Below, piece by piece: positions 11,832-20,710 of a stretch of DNA of 64,000 nt. A program made the translations under genes and the position numbers. The notes under the pieces were generated by a model. That model did not search any database and was not told where the DNA came from. It saw nothing but the letters and a program-made list of their open reading frames with translations. The stretch is from Pseudomonas sp. J452 (GTDB lineage: Bacteria; Pseudomonadota; Gammaproteobacteria; Pseudomonadales; Pseudomonadaceae), in NCBI RefSeq assembly GCF_024666525.1, contig NZ_CP088294.1, forward strand, positions 1,488,001 to 1,552,000, read 5' to 3'. Every line of letters starts with the position of its first letter. Within the stretch, counting starts at the first letter, position 1.

Positions 11832-11857
11832 GGTGGATAAGCAAAGCGTTATCCACC
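11832..11857. repeat. Short intergenic inverted repeat
   Basis: GGTGGATAA and TTATCCACC form a perfect 9-bp inverted repeat around an 8-base loop. There is no T-tract, so it is not an obvious terminator. It lies directly upstream of a REP doublet, in the gap 11787-12075 that otherwise holds no gene. Confidence 0.6.
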
Positions 11858-11869
11858 CGGCCTGATCCT

Positions 11870-11935
11870 GTAGGAGCCAGCTTGCTGGCGATAGGCAGAT
11901 AGCGTCCCGCTGATCGCCAGCAAGCTGGCTCCTAC
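11870..11935. repeat. REP doublet, copy 1
   Basis: Two facing 23-base arms (11870-11892 and 11913-11935) begin GTAGGAGCCAGC and end in the exact complement. Each arm contains its own GCCAGC/GCTGGC hairpin. The same arms recur at 25085, 31076 and, in a variant form, 37261. These are Pseudomonas REP elements, which RAYT transposases are thought to mobilise in other genomes; no RAYT gene is in this window. Confidence 0.92.
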
Positions 11936-12075
11936 AAAAGCTTGTGCTGAATAACAGTATCTACGGAGCTTGCAGGCTCTGTGTCGGGTGGAAAACTGCG
12001 GAGCATTCACCTCCACGTCATGGCGCAGGCGTGAGCCGGGTACATTGCGCGACTCAACAGATCGTGAATAGGCGC

Positions 12076-13332
12076 TCAGCGGCAGCCGCTGTCCGGCAAC
12101 TCATTCAGCGCCCGCTGGATCAGCGCCTGGCTGCGTGGGCTGGCGAGGATGCTGGTGTGGTCTTCGGCCAGCAGGAACAGGTGCTGCGCTTCATCCTGGG
12201 CAGCGGCTCGCAGCTCGCTGGCCAGTGGCACCACGCCGTCGTTGGGTTGTTCCAGCAGCCGGCTGTTGCCGCTGTAGCTGACCAGCAGCCACTGGTTGAT
12301 ATGTGCCGGCAACGGCGTGGCGAAGAGCGTCTGCAGGTAGTGGCTGCCCGGCGCCAGATCGCGCCAGACCGGCGCTACCACCGGTGCGCGGGCGATGCCG
12401 TCGGCCGCCGACGGGTGACCATCCCAAGGCGTGGCCAGGGTCAGGAACAGGCATTGTCGGTCATTGCCGCCGCCGGCGCTGAGCAGTTGCACGGCGCGCC
12501 GGGCCACCAGCCCGCCCATGCTGTGGGCGAACACATGAAAGCGTGGCGGGCGCTGGCGCAGCTGCACATCGCGCAGCGCCTCGCCGAGCAGATAGGCGCT
12601 GTGGTTCAGCGGCAGGCCGCTGGGGTAGTGGAACAACACCAGCTGGAAACGCTCGCGGTCGATGCTTTCCGCCAGCGCGCGCCACACTGGCGGGCCGCTG
12701 TTGATCCCGTGCACCAGGATTATCGGTTCCTTGTTGGCGTCCCAGGGCTCCAGCAGGTACAGGCCGTAACCGACCTCGCTGAGGAAATCCAGCGGCTGCC
12801 AGGCGCCCTGGCTGACCCGTTGCGGCGAGAAGCGCGGGTCATCGAAGTCCACCACCTGCAGGTAGTTGTGCTGCAGGCGTGGCAGCTCGCGGTAGGCCTG
12901 GCTCAGATCGATGGCCGGCGGTGGGGCTGGCGAGTGGCTGGCGCGTTCGGGTTGCAGCAGGTTGAGCTGGCCGAGCTGGTTGCGCTGTTCGGCGCCTGGC
13001 TGTACCTGGAAGGGCGCGCTGCGGGCCTGCGGCAGCCAGTGGTGTGGCTCGTCGGCATCCAGGCGCAGATTGCCGTTGCGATCACTGAAGGCCAGCAACT
13101 GGTAATCGCCGGCGGGCATGCTGAAGTAGAACAGCCCGTCTGGCTGGACGATGCGGTAGGTCAACAGCCGATTCTGCGGGTCGAGCAGGGCGACTAGTGC
13201 CGGTTCCGAGCCCTGCAGGGTGCCGGGGATCAGCAGCAGTTCGCGCTGGGCGCTGGCGTACTGGCGATCCAGCTCCAGCAACTGGCAACCGCCCAGCAGG
13301 GCGAGCAGCCCCAGTGCAAGCAAGCGGGCCAT
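12076..13332 (-). CDS. Alpha/beta-hydrolase lipoprotein (esterase/lipase-like)
   Basis: 418 residues. A lipoprotein signal ends LLALLGGC, so Cys16 is probably lipidated and the enzyme anchored in the envelope. After an N-terminal beta-rich domain (about 25-130), the hydrolase fold shows ILVHGINSGPPVWRAL (oxyanion region), the nucleophile elbow AHSMGG with Ser271, PNDGVVPLASE with the likely acid, and EDHTSIL with the likely His. This is a complete catalytic set for a carboxylester or lipid hydrolase. The substrate is unknown. It stands alone on the minus strand, converging with the REP-containing gap. Confidence 0.75.
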   Translation of the reverse strand: MARLLALGLLALLGGCQLLELDRQYASAQRELLLIPGTLQGSEPALVALLDPQNRLLTYRIVQPDGLFYFSMPAGDYQLLAFSDRNGNLRLDADEPHHWLPQARSAPFQVQPGAEQRNQLGQLNLLQPERASHSPAPPPAIDLSQAYRELPRLQHNYLQVVDFDDPRFSPQRVSQGAWQPLDFLSEVGYGLYLLEPWDANKEPIILVHGINSGPPVWRALAESIDRERFQLVLFHYPSGLPLNHSAYLLGEALRDVQLRQRPPRFHVFAHSMGGLVARRAVQLLSAGGGNDRQCLFLTLATPWDGHPSAADGIARAPVVAPVWRDLAPGSHYLQTLFATPLPAHINQWLLVSYSGNSRLLEQPNDGVVPLASELRAAAQDEAQHLFLLAEDHTSILASPRSQALIQRALNELPDSGCR

Positions 13333-13422
13333 CCATGCGCTCCATCCAGAGGGAATTGGCTGCAGTCTAGCTGCTCGTCAGCCGGCGCAAGGCCGATCGA
13401 GCAGCGCTTGCAACACGAGCCG

Positions 13423-13881
13423 CTAGCCTTGCGGGTTTACCGCTTCGACCTTGAGCAGCACGCCGTCCTGGCCCGTGACCTTGACGGCAGTGCCGGCAGG
13501 TAGATCGGGGCCTATCACCAGCCACAGGCTGTCGCCGGCCTTGATCTTGCCGCGTCCACCGACGATGGCCTCATGCAGGACGAACTGGCGTCCGAGCAGT
13601 TCGCTGCCGCGCTGGTTCAGGCCGGGCTGGTCGGAGGGCTTGCCGGCGCTGCGCTGGCGTTGCCACCAGAGTACGGCGGTGAGTACCGAGAGCACGGCGA
13701 ACAGGATGAACTGCAGGGTCCACGGCAGCTCCGGGAAGAGGAAGGTCAGCACGCCGACGCTGGCGCCGGCCAGACCGATCCACAGCAGGTAGCCGCCGGC
13801 ACCGAAGACCTCGAGGATCAGCAGTACGGTGCCGAAGGCCAGCCAGTCCCAGTAGGAGAGGTTCTGCAGGTAGGCCATCAT
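13423..13881 (-). CDS. NfeD-like membrane protein, partner of the QmcA-type SPFH protein
   Basis: 152 residues. Two or three membrane segments occupy about residues 10-68 ([23 protein letters not shown], then [18 protein letters not shown]). A C-terminal beta-barrel (OB-fold NfeD domain, about 85-150) has [17 protein letters not shown] and [17 protein letters not shown]. Short NfeD proteins act with stomatin-like proteins at membranes; the precise role is not settled. The ATG overlaps the stop of the preceding SPFH gene by four bases (ATGA), so the two are translationally coupled. Confidence 0.82.
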   Translation of the reverse strand: MMAYLQNLSYWDWLAFGTVLLILEVFGAGGYLLWIGLAGASVGVLTFLFPELPWTLQFILFAVLSVLTAVLWWQRQRSAGKPSDQPGLNQRGSELLGRQFVLHEAIVGGRGKIKAGDSLWLVIGPDLPAGTAVKVTGQDGVLLKVEAVNPQG

Positions 13882-14798
13882 TTTTGCTTGTCACCGAAGG
13901 TGGCCTTGACGATTTCGCCGATGCCGCCGACCGCCCCGATCACCTGGCTGGCTTCCAGCGGCATGAGGATCACCTTGCTGTTGTCGGCACTGGCCAGCTT
14001 GCCCAGGGCCTCGATGTACTTCTGCGCGACGAAGTAGTTGACCGCCTGCACGTTACCCTGGGCGATAGCCTCGGAGACCATGCGCGTGGCCTCGGCTTCG
14101 GCCTGGGCGGCACGTTCGCGCGCTTCGGCTTCGAGGAAAGCGGCCTGGCGCTGGCCTTCGGCCTTGAGGATGTCGCCCTGTTTCTGCCCTTCGGCGGTGA
14201 GGATGGCGGCGGCGCGCAGGCCCTCGGCTTCGAGAATCTGCGCGCGCTTGATCCGCTCGGCCTTCATCTGCCCGGACATGGCGGCCATCAGATCGGCGGG
14301 CGGGCTGATGTCCTTGATCTCGATGCGGGTGATCTTGATGCCCCAGGGCGCGGTGGCTTCATCCACGGTCTTGAGCAGGCGCTCGTTGATAGCGTCGCGC
14401 TGGCCGAGCATGGCGTCCAGCTCCATGGAGCCGAGCACGGTACGGATATTGGTCATCACCAGGTTGCGGATGGCGTGCTCGAGGTTGTTCACCTCGTAGG
14501 CGGCCTGGGCCGAATTGATGATCTGGAAGAAGCAGATGGCGTCGATCTGCACCGTGGCGTTGTCGGCGGTGATCACTTCCTGCGGCGGGATATCCAGCAC
14601 GCTTTCCATCACGTTGAGCTTGCGGCCGATGCGATCCATCACCGGCACGATGATGTTGAGGCCCGGCTTGAGCGTGTTGGTGTAGCGACCGAAACGCTCC
14701 ACCGTCCACTCGAAGCCCTGCGGCACCACCTTGAAGCCCATGAACACCACGGCCACGGCGAGGCCGACGAAAAGCAGCAGTACGCCACCAATTTCCAT
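13878..14798 (-). CDS. qmcA: SPFH/Band-7 stomatin-like protein (QmcA family)
   Basis: 306 residues. One N-terminal membrane segment (3-22) is followed by the SPFH domain: [31 protein letters not shown], and [20 protein letters not shown] long Ala/Glu/Arg/Gln-rich coiled coil (about 170-245) follows, as in oligomerising stomatins and QmcA. These proteins form membrane microdomain cages and are linked to FtsH-type quality control in E. coli. It is followed by its NfeD partner with a four-base overlap. Confidence 0.85.
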   Translation of the reverse strand: MEIGGVLLLFVGLAVAVVFMGFKVVPQGFEWTVERFGRYTNTLKPGLNIIVPVMDRIGRKLNVMESVLDIPPQEVITADNATVQIDAICFFQIINSAQAAYEVNNLEHAIRNLVMTNIRTVLGSMELDAMLGQRDAINERLLKTVDEATAPWGIKITRIEIKDISPPADLMAAMSGQMKAERIKRAQILEAEGLRAAAILTAEGQKQGDILKAEGQRQAAFLEAEARERAAQAEAEATRMVSEAIAQGNVQAVNYFVAQKYIEALGKLASADNSKVILMPLEASQVIGAVGGIGEIVKATFGDKQK

Positions 14799-14872
14799 AT
14801 TTATTCTCCTGTCTTGTTCATGGGATTAACGCATCTAAGCACAGCTGTCGCGACGTTGCTGCCTGGTCCACG

Positions 14873-16441
14873 TCAACTGCCACTGGCGAGCAGTGCCTTG
14901 ATCAGTCGGGCATCGTGCTGGTAAGTGTCGGGGGCATAGCGCAGCTGGCCGTCGACATCCACTTCCACCGTCCAGTAGGCGATCAGCAGCGGCGCCGGCT
15001 GCGGCAGGCGGTATTGCTCGGTCTTGCCGCTGGCGATGCGGGTCTGCACGCTGGCCAGTTCCGCTTGTGGCAGCAGCCAGGTCAGCAGGTTGTCGACGGC
15101 CTCGACCCGCACGCAGCCGGAGCTGAACAGGCGCGGCGCCTTGTCGAACAGGGCGCGGCTGGGGGTGTCGTGCAGGTACACAGAAAACGGGTTGCCGAAG
15201 CGCAGGGCGACCTGGCCGAGCGGGTTTTTCGCCCCGGCAGCCTGGCGCAGGAGGATGGCGCCGGGGTTGTCCCAGTCGATCTGTTCGGGATCGAGCCAAT
15301 TGCCGGCATGGTCGTAGACGTCCATTTCATGCTCGCTCAGGTAGCTGCGGTCGGCGCGGATGGCCGGCAGCTTGTCCTCGCGCAGGATGGTCGGCGGCAC
15401 CGTCCAGGTCGGGTTGAGGGTCAGTCGGTTGATCCGCGAGGCCAGTAGCGGTGTCTGCCGTTCGACCCGGCCGACCTGGGTGCGGGTACGCCAGAGCTCT
15501 TCGCCTTGCTGCAAGACCAGCAGTTCGGCGGCGGCGACATTGATGGCCACCTGGGCCTGGCCGAGGTCGTCGGCCAGCCAGCGCAGGCGTTCCAGGTTGA
15601 TGCGCAACTGCTCGCGGCGGGTCAGGGCATCGAGGTTCAGTTCGGTCAGGCTGGCCGGGCCGAGGATGCCATCGGGCTTGAGTCCGTGGCGGGCCTGGAA
15701 GTCTGCCAGGGCGCTGACGGTGCTCGGGTCATAGAGCTCGGCCTGGGCATCGTCGGCGGGCAGGTTGAGGCGCTCGCGCAGCAAGGGTACCCGCGCATCC
15801 TGCTTGCCCGGCCGTAGCAGCGGGCCTGTTGGCAATGCCGGCCAGCTGGGCAGGGGCTGCAGGCGTGCGGCCGCGTAGGCGGCGCGCAGACGCTGATATT
15901 GCGGCAGGCTGGGGCGGGTGGCGGCAAACGCGGCGGCGGGGTCGTCGAGTTGCAGCAGGGCGATGGACAGGGTCGCCAGCTGCGGGTCCGGTCGCGCCTG
16001 CTGTGGGTCGCGCCACAGCGGCTCCAGTTGTTGCTGGCTGAGGCGGCCGCGGCGCAGGTCGAGCAGGGCACGCAGGTAGCTGCTGCTGGCCTGCAGGTCG
16101 CTGCAGTGATCCGCGGTCTGCGCGAGTGGATAGTCGGCGGGGTTGAGGCCGTCGTCCGCCAGCTGTTCGAGCTGCTCCTGCAGTTGCTGGCGATGCGCCG
16201 CATCGCGCCAGGCCGGACGGCCGTCGCGTTGTGCATAGAAGTTGCTCAGCAGAGTTGCCGTGGAGTCGTCTAGGCTTGTCAGTACGGCCGTGCAGGGGCT
16301 GGCGGGCTGCATCAACAGCGGGCGCAGGTCGACCGGCTGGGCGTCGGGTGCCTCCATGGCGTTCGCGACCAGTGGCAGGGTGAGCATGAGAATGCTCGGG
16401 TAAGATGCACACTTTTTGAACAACATACTGCTCCAGTCCAT
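14873..16441 (-). CDS. Large L,D-transpeptidase (YcbB/LdtD-like)
   Basis: 522 residues. A signal peptide or anchor near residues 12-28 is followed by a scaffold domain, a peptidoglycan-binding-like segment (near DFQARHGLKPDGILGPASLTEL) and a C-terminal YkuD catalytic domain. The catalytic loop is YLHDTPSRALF followed by SSGCVRVE with Cys443. Such enzymes form 3-3 cross-links in periplasmic peptidoglycan. Start ATG 16441 is used; ATG 16426 with GGAG four bases upstream is an alternative. It is divergent from a second, unrelated L,D-transpeptidase across 114 bases. Confidence 0.85.
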   Translation of the reverse strand: MDWSSMLFKKCASYPSILMLTLPLVANAMEAPDAQPVDLRPLLMQPASPCTAVLTSLDDSTATLLSNFYAQRDGRPAWRDAAHRQQLQEQLEQLADDGLNPADYPLAQTADHCSDLQASSSYLRALLDLRRGRLSQQQLEPLWRDPQQARPDPQLATLSIALLQLDDPAAAFAATRPSLPQYQRLRAAYAAARLQPLPSWPALPTGPLLRPGKQDARVPLLRERLNLPADDAQAELYDPSTVSALADFQARHGLKPDGILGPASLTELNLDALTRREQLRINLERLRWLADDLGQAQVAINVAAAELLVLQQGEELWRTRTQVGRVERQTPLLASRINRLTLNPTWTVPPTILREDKLPAIRADRSYLSEHEMDVYDHAGNWLDPEQIDWDNPGAILLRQAAGAKNPLGQVALRFGNPFSVYLHDTPSRALFDKAPRLFSSGCVRVEAVDNLLTWLLPQAELASVQTRIASGKTEQYRLPQPAPLLIAYWTVEVDVDGQLRYAPDTYQHDARLIKALLASGS

Positions 16442-16555
16442 GGCTCAGGGTGCTCCGTCAGCAGTGACGGGCGACTGCTATTCAGTATAAGTGGATTGGC
16501 GTCGGCTCTTGTTACAGGGCTCGACGGGCGTAGCGTTTTTTGAGGTATTGCGCGC

Positions 16556-17272
16556 ATGTTTGGACGAGTAGGCCGCTTGGCCCTGATGGGGCTCTGGCTG
16601 TTTTGTGCACCGCTGCTGGCGGCGCCCACGGCGAATGACCAGCTGATCAAGGACCTCGCCCGCGTGGCGCCGGGCCTCAATCAGCAGGCGCTGCGGCATG
16701 CCGTGGCCGCCATGCAGTGCGCGGTCAACCACGGTGCCGAAGCGGCCAGCCGGCTGGCGGTGATCGATTATTCGCAGCCCTCCACGGCGCGCCGGCTGTG
16801 GATCTTCGATCTGCAGCGCAAACGCCTGCTGCTGAGTGACTACGTGGCTCACGGGCGGCGCTCCGGGGAAAACTTCGCGCAGAGCTTTTCCAACCGCGAG
16901 GGCAGCTACCAGAGCAGCCTCGGCCTGTTCCGTACCGCCGAGAGCTACCGTGGCAAGCATGGCTATTCGTTGCGCATGGATGGCCTGGAGCCCGGCCTGA
17001 ACGATTTGGCCCGCGAGCGGGCGATCGTCATCCACGGCGCCAGCTACGTCGATCCACGGCTGGTGCGCAGCCAGGGCCGTATCGGTCGCAGCCTGGGCTG
17101 CCCGGCGGTGCGTCCGCAGGTGGCACGGATGGTGGTCGACAAGCTCAAGGGCGGGCAATTCCTCTTTGCCTGGCACTCGGATCGCCGCTGGCTGCGCAAC
17201 TCCGCCTACCTGGACTGCAAGCCGCAGCGGGTGGCGAGCATCCTGGTCCGCCAGGCCCTGCCGAAAAGCTGA
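16556..17272 (+). CDS. Small murein L,D-transpeptidase catalytic-domain protein (YkuD_2 type)
   Basis: 238 residues. A signal peptide (LALMGLWLFCAPLLAAP) precedes a compact catalytic domain: IVIHGASYVD, then GRIGRSLGCPAV with Cys182 as probable nucleophile. This HGA...GRSxGCPAV pattern marks the YkuD_2 family rather than classical YkuD. Expected to act on peptidoglycan in the periplasm; whether it cross-links, anchors or cleaves is unknown. It starts 114 bases from the divergent large L,D-transpeptidase, so the pair may share a control region. Confidence 0.8.
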   Translation: MFGRVGRLALMGLWLFCAPLLAAPTANDQLIKDLARVAPGLNQQALRHAVAAMQCAVNHGAEAASRLAVIDYSQPSTARRLWIFDLQRKRLLLSDYVAHGRRSGENFAQSFSNREGSYQSSLGLFRTAESYRGKHGYSLRMDGLEPGLNDLARERAIVIHGASYVDPRLVRSQGRIGRSLGCPAVRPQVARMVVDKLKGGQFLFAWHSDRRWLRNSAYLDCKPQRVASILVRQALPKS

Positions 17273-17299
17273 GCCTGGCTCTGCTGTCCTTTAGGCCCG

Positions 17300-19084
17300 C
17301 TATTTCTGTTCGCTCTGCGGGGTGACCCGCAGCACTTCCTCGATGGTGGTCAGGCCGGCGGCGACCTTCTGCGCGCCGGACAGGCGCAGGCTGCGCATAC
17401 CTTCCTTGAACGCCTGGCGGCGCAGGGTGACCAGGTCGGTGTCAGCGGTGATCAGCGGCTTGATGCCGTCGTTGAGCAGCATGATCTCGTACACCCCGGC
17501 GCGGCCGCGGTAGCCGGTCTCGCGGCATTCCAGGCAGCCGACGGCGCGTTGCGCCTGGGTTGGCAGCGGCGAGCTCCAGGGCTTGGTCAGGCTCTGCCAG
17601 TCTTCCTCGCTGATCTGTACCGGCTCCTTGCAGTGCGGGCACAGGGTGCGCACCAGGCGCTGGGCCATGACGCCGAGGATGGTGGCCTTGAGCAGGTAGT
17701 GCGGCACGCCCAATTCGAGCAGGCGGGTGATGGCGCTGGGCGCGTCGTTGGTGTGCAGGGTGGAGAGCACCAGGTGGCCGGTGAGTGCCGCCTGGATCGC
17801 CATTTCGGCGGTTTCCAGGTCGCGGATCTCGCCGACCATGATGATGTCCGGGTCCTGGCGCATCAGCGCGCGCACGCCGCTGGCGAAGGTCAGGTCGATG
17901 TTGTGCTGCACCTGCATCTGGTTGAAGGCGCCCTCGATCATCTCGATCGGGTCTTCGATGGTGCAGACGTTCACTTCCGCCGTGGCCAGCTGCTTCAGCG
18001 TGGTGTACAGGGTGGTGGTCTTGCCCGAACCGGTGGGGCCGGTGACCAGGATGATGCCGTTGGGCTGGCCGGTCATGCTCTCCCAGCGGCGCAGGTCGTC
18101 GGGGGAGAAACCCAGCTGTTCCGGGCGCTTGAGCAGCACTTCCGGGTCGAAGATCCGCATCACCATCTTCTCGCCGAAGGCGGTGGGCAGGGTCGACAGG
18201 CGCAGTTCGACTTCACCGCCGTCCGGGGTCTTGGTCTTGATCCGGCCGTCCTGCGGCTTGCGCTTCTCGGCCACGTTCATCCGCCCCAGGCTCTTCAGGC
18301 GGCTGACGATGGCCACGGTGACCTGCGGCGGAAACTGATAGACGTTGTGCAACACGCCGTCGATGCGAAAACGCACGGTGCCCTGTTCGCGGCGCGGCTC
18401 GATGTGGATATCGCTGGCGCGCTGCTGGTAGGCGTACTGGAACAGCCAGTCGACGATATTGACGATGTGCGCGTCGTTGGCGTCCGGTTCCTGGTCGCTG
18501 GCGCCTAGGCTGAGCAGTTGCTCGAAGTTGCCGACGCCGCTGACCTTCTGGTCGGCCGCGTTGGCGCCGCTGACCGAACGGGCCAGGCGATAGAACTCGG
18601 TGGTGAAGCGCTGCAGGTCGGTGGGGTTGACCACCACGCGTTTGATCGGCCGCTTCAATACATGGGTCAGGTTGGCTTCCCAACTGTGCACGAAGGGCTG
18701 TGCGCTGGCGATGGTTACCGCTTCGCTGTCCACCGCCACGGCGAGGATCTTGTGGCGCTGGGCGAAGGCGTAGGACATCAGTGGGGTGACTGCGGCGACA
18801 TTGATCTTCAACGGGTCGATGCGCAGATAGGGCTGCCCGGCCCAGGCAGCCAGCCACAGGGTCAGGCTTTCCAGATCGTGTTTCTTGCCCGGGTGCTGCA
18901 GGTCGTCGACCTGCTGCGCGGCGAGGAACTCCAGCGGGTGCAGCTTGGCGTTCTCCGCCCCGCGGCGCAGCATCAGGCACTGCTCGGCCTGTTCCTGCGA
19001 CACGCGACCCTGGGCTATCAGCTCGCGCAGGATGTCGTTGAGATCCAGTGTGCGGTCCTGGGTCGACGAAGCTAGAGCGGACAT
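17300..19084 (-). CDS. Stand-alone PulE/GspE-type secretion ATPase
   Basis: 594 residues. The N-terminal GspE_N-like domain spans roughly 20-170. The ATPase core has ASDIHIEPR, Walker A GPTGSGKTTT, the Asp box TIEDPIEM, Walker B region DPDIIMVGEIRD and the His box LVLSTLHTND. A zinc-binding tetracysteine follows (CPHC and CLEC). This is the full set for an active type II secretion or type IV pilus assembly ATPase. No pilin, platform protein or secretin genes lie nearby, so it is an orphan here. P. aeruginosa has a similar orphan in the same place as I recall. Confidence 0.88.
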   Translation of the reverse strand: MSALASSTQDRTLDLNDILRELIAQGRVSQEQAEQCLMLRRGAENAKLHPLEFLAAQQVDDLQHPGKKHDLESLTLWLAAWAGQPYLRIDPLKINVAAVTPLMSYAFAQRHKILAVAVDSEAVTIASAQPFVHSWEANLTHVLKRPIKRVVVNPTDLQRFTTEFYRLARSVSGANAADQKVSGVGNFEQLLSLGASDQEPDANDAHIVNIVDWLFQYAYQQRASDIHIEPRREQGTVRFRIDGVLHNVYQFPPQVTVAIVSRLKSLGRMNVAEKRKPQDGRIKTKTPDGGEVELRLSTLPTAFGEKMVMRIFDPEVLLKRPEQLGFSPDDLRRWESMTGQPNGIILVTGPTGSGKTTTLYTTLKQLATAEVNVCTIEDPIEMIEGAFNQMQVQHNIDLTFASGVRALMRQDPDIIMVGEIRDLETAEMAIQAALTGHLVLSTLHTNDAPSAITRLLELGVPHYLLKATILGVMAQRLVRTLCPHCKEPVQISEEDWQSLTKPWSSPLPTQAQRAVGCLECRETGYRGRAGVYEIMLLNDGIKPLITADTDLVTLRRQAFKEGMRSLRLSGAQKVAAGLTTIEEVLRVTPQSEQK

Positions 19085-19118
19085 GCGGTTCCCTTTTAGA
19101 GTCGGCTAGCCTGTCAGC

Positions 19119-20483
19119 TTATTGCACCAGCAGCTTCCAGGGTTTGAGCGTGGCCACAGTATGAGCCTGTGCCACCCGTGCGGCCAACACCTCGGCATCC
19201 AGGGGCTGCAAGGCCAGCTCATGCAGCTTGCACAGTTCGCCGTACAGCCGGTCGACTTCCGCCACTTCCAGAGTCTGCCGCGCCAGGTGCAGCCAGGCCT
19301 GGATACGCTCGATGCGCGGCAGCTGCTCGGCGAGGTCTTCCGGTTGCTGCTGGTAGCGCTTGAGTTGCAGGGCAGTGCCCTCTTCTTTCAGCAGGGTAGG
19401 CAGCCAGTTGCCCAGCACCGCTGCGCCCTGGCGATTGCCACGGTTGTTGCGCTCGGCCGTCCAGCTGCGCGCCAGCAACCAGCGCGACAGGTTCAGTGAG
19501 AACAGGCCCCAGCGGTTGCCCTGCAGCTCGGCGGCGAACAGCGCCGGGGCGTTCTTGCGCAGGCTGTCATCGTCCTGGCCGGCCAGCAGGCGCGGGCGCC
19601 AGTCGGCCAGCAGCTCGTCCAGCGCTTCGCGCAGGGTATGGCTGGAAGCGCGCGGTGCGGCCTGGCCGAGGCTGCCGAGCAGGGCGCGCAGTTCCACCAG
19701 TTTTTCCAGCCACTGCGCCAGCAGCTTCCAGTGACCGTTGAAGCGGTATTGCTCGGCCAGGCGCTGGCTGCTGCCGAGCAGGTGCCAGGCGAGGGCGCAG
19801 AAGGCGTCGTCCAGGCTCTGTTCGGCGTTCAGTTCGGGCGCCGGCAGGCTCAGGCTGTAGCTGCCCGAGTCGAACAGGCGGTAGCCGCGCTCGGCCTTGC
19901 TGATGTCGCAAGGCATCAGCGGCAGGTCGGCAGCCAGCTCGGCGGCCAGCTCCAGCAGGGCGGCCGGATCGCCTTCGCGCAGCTCCAGCTCCAGCTCGCA
20001 GATTTCTTCCTCGCCTTCGCCGGCGATCACCTTGCCCAGGTCCAGGGCGGCTTCGATGACCACCTTGGCCTTGCCACGGCCCCAGGCGATCTCGGCCTTC
20101 TGGCGGACGAAGTCGGTGGTGAAGATCGGCTTCAGCTGCTTCTTGTCCAGTTCGGCCAGGCTGGCCGGCCAGCATTCGTCGCTAAGTTTCTTGGTGTCCA
20201 GCTTGGCTTTGCTCAGGTACCAGTCCCACTCGTTGCGCTCGGACAGCCCGGCCACGCTTTGTCCGCGGGTCTTCAGGGTCTGGATGAACTGCTCGCCGTC
20301 ACGGCGCAGGCGCAGGGCAACCTTGGCCTGGGCGAGGTCGCGCTCGGGGGTGTCGAAGTACTGGTTGAACAGCTCGCCGGTCTGCCAGCCGGACTTGTTG
20401 CGTTTCTTCAGCAGCGGATGATCACGCAGGGCGGCCAGGGTCTCGCGGCTTACGCGCAGCTTGATTTCGGTTTCTTTGACCAT
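19119..20483 (-). CDS. CYTH-domain inorganic triphosphatase with C-terminal CHAD-like region (YgiF-like)
   Basis: 454 residues. The N-terminus MVKETEIKLR holds the ExExK signature (E4, E6, K8) of the CYTH triphosphate tunnel metalloenzymes. The tunnel residues continue in YFDTPERDL, ALRLRRDGEQFIQTLKT and EICELELELREGD. The helical C-terminal half (about 225-454) resembles a degenerate CHAD domain, as in YgiF. It probably hydrolyses inorganic triphosphate. The gene ends 34 bases before the PulE-like ATPase start on the same strand. Confidence 0.82.
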   Translation of the reverse strand: MVKETEIKLRVSRETLAALRDHPLLKKRNKSGWQTGELFNQYFDTPERDLAQAKVALRLRRDGEQFIQTLKTRGQSVAGLSERNEWDWYLSKAKLDTKKLSDECWPASLAELDKKQLKPIFTTDFVRQKAEIAWGRGKAKVVIEAALDLGKVIAGEGEEEICELELELREGDPAALLELAAELAADLPLMPCDISKAERGYRLFDSGSYSLSLPAPELNAEQSLDDAFCALAWHLLGSSQRLAEQYRFNGHWKLLAQWLEKLVELRALLGSLGQAAPRASSHTLREALDELLADWRPRLLAGQDDDSLRKNAPALFAAELQGNRWGLFSLNLSRWLLARSWTAERNNRGNRQGAAVLGNWLPTLLKEEGTALQLKRYQQQPEDLAEQLPRIERIQAWLHLARQTLEVAEVDRLYGELCKLHELALQPLDAEVLAARVAQAHTVATLKPWKLLVQ

Positions 20484-20519
20484 GGTCGACTCTTGGGAAA
20501 AAGGAAAAGAACTGTTCTG

Positions 20520-20661
20520 AGAGCTTGTTTACGAGCTTGCGAGCTAGAGCCAGGCAAGGCAAAAGCAGGCGAGGAAGCGCAGTTTACGAGTGGTAAATGA
20601 GCATTCCGAGCCTGCTTTTAACGCCGCATGGCCGACGCGCAGCAGGTCGTAGACAGGTTCT
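20520..20661. repeat. 142-bp palindromic intergenic element, copy A
   Basis: A near-identical-length partner lies at 23511-23652. Shared landmarks are GAGCCAGGCAAGGC (AGACAAGGC in B), GAGGAAGCG, TTTAC-loop-GTAAA, GAGCATTCCGAG and a terminal CAGGTTCT. Inner arms AAAAGCAGGC (20561-20570) and GCCTGCTTTT (20610-20619) pair perfectly, and the ends form an imperfect terminal inverted repeat. Layout and size are those of a miniature mobile element or a structured repeat. It encodes nothing. Confidence 0.85.
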
Positions 20662-20666
20662 GATGC

Positions 20667-20694
20667 CACAAAGCCGCCCTAAGGCGGCTTTGTG
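20667..20694. terminator. Bidirectional hairpin terminator downstream of pit
   Basis: CACAAAGCCGCC and GGCGGCTTTGTG form a 12-bp stem around CTAA. It lies 17 bases beyond the stop of pit, which is on the minus strand. The T-tract is short but the AAA/TTT base of the stem fits an intrinsic terminator. Confidence 0.7.
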
Positions 20695-20710
20695 TCGAGC
20701 CATGGCCAGC

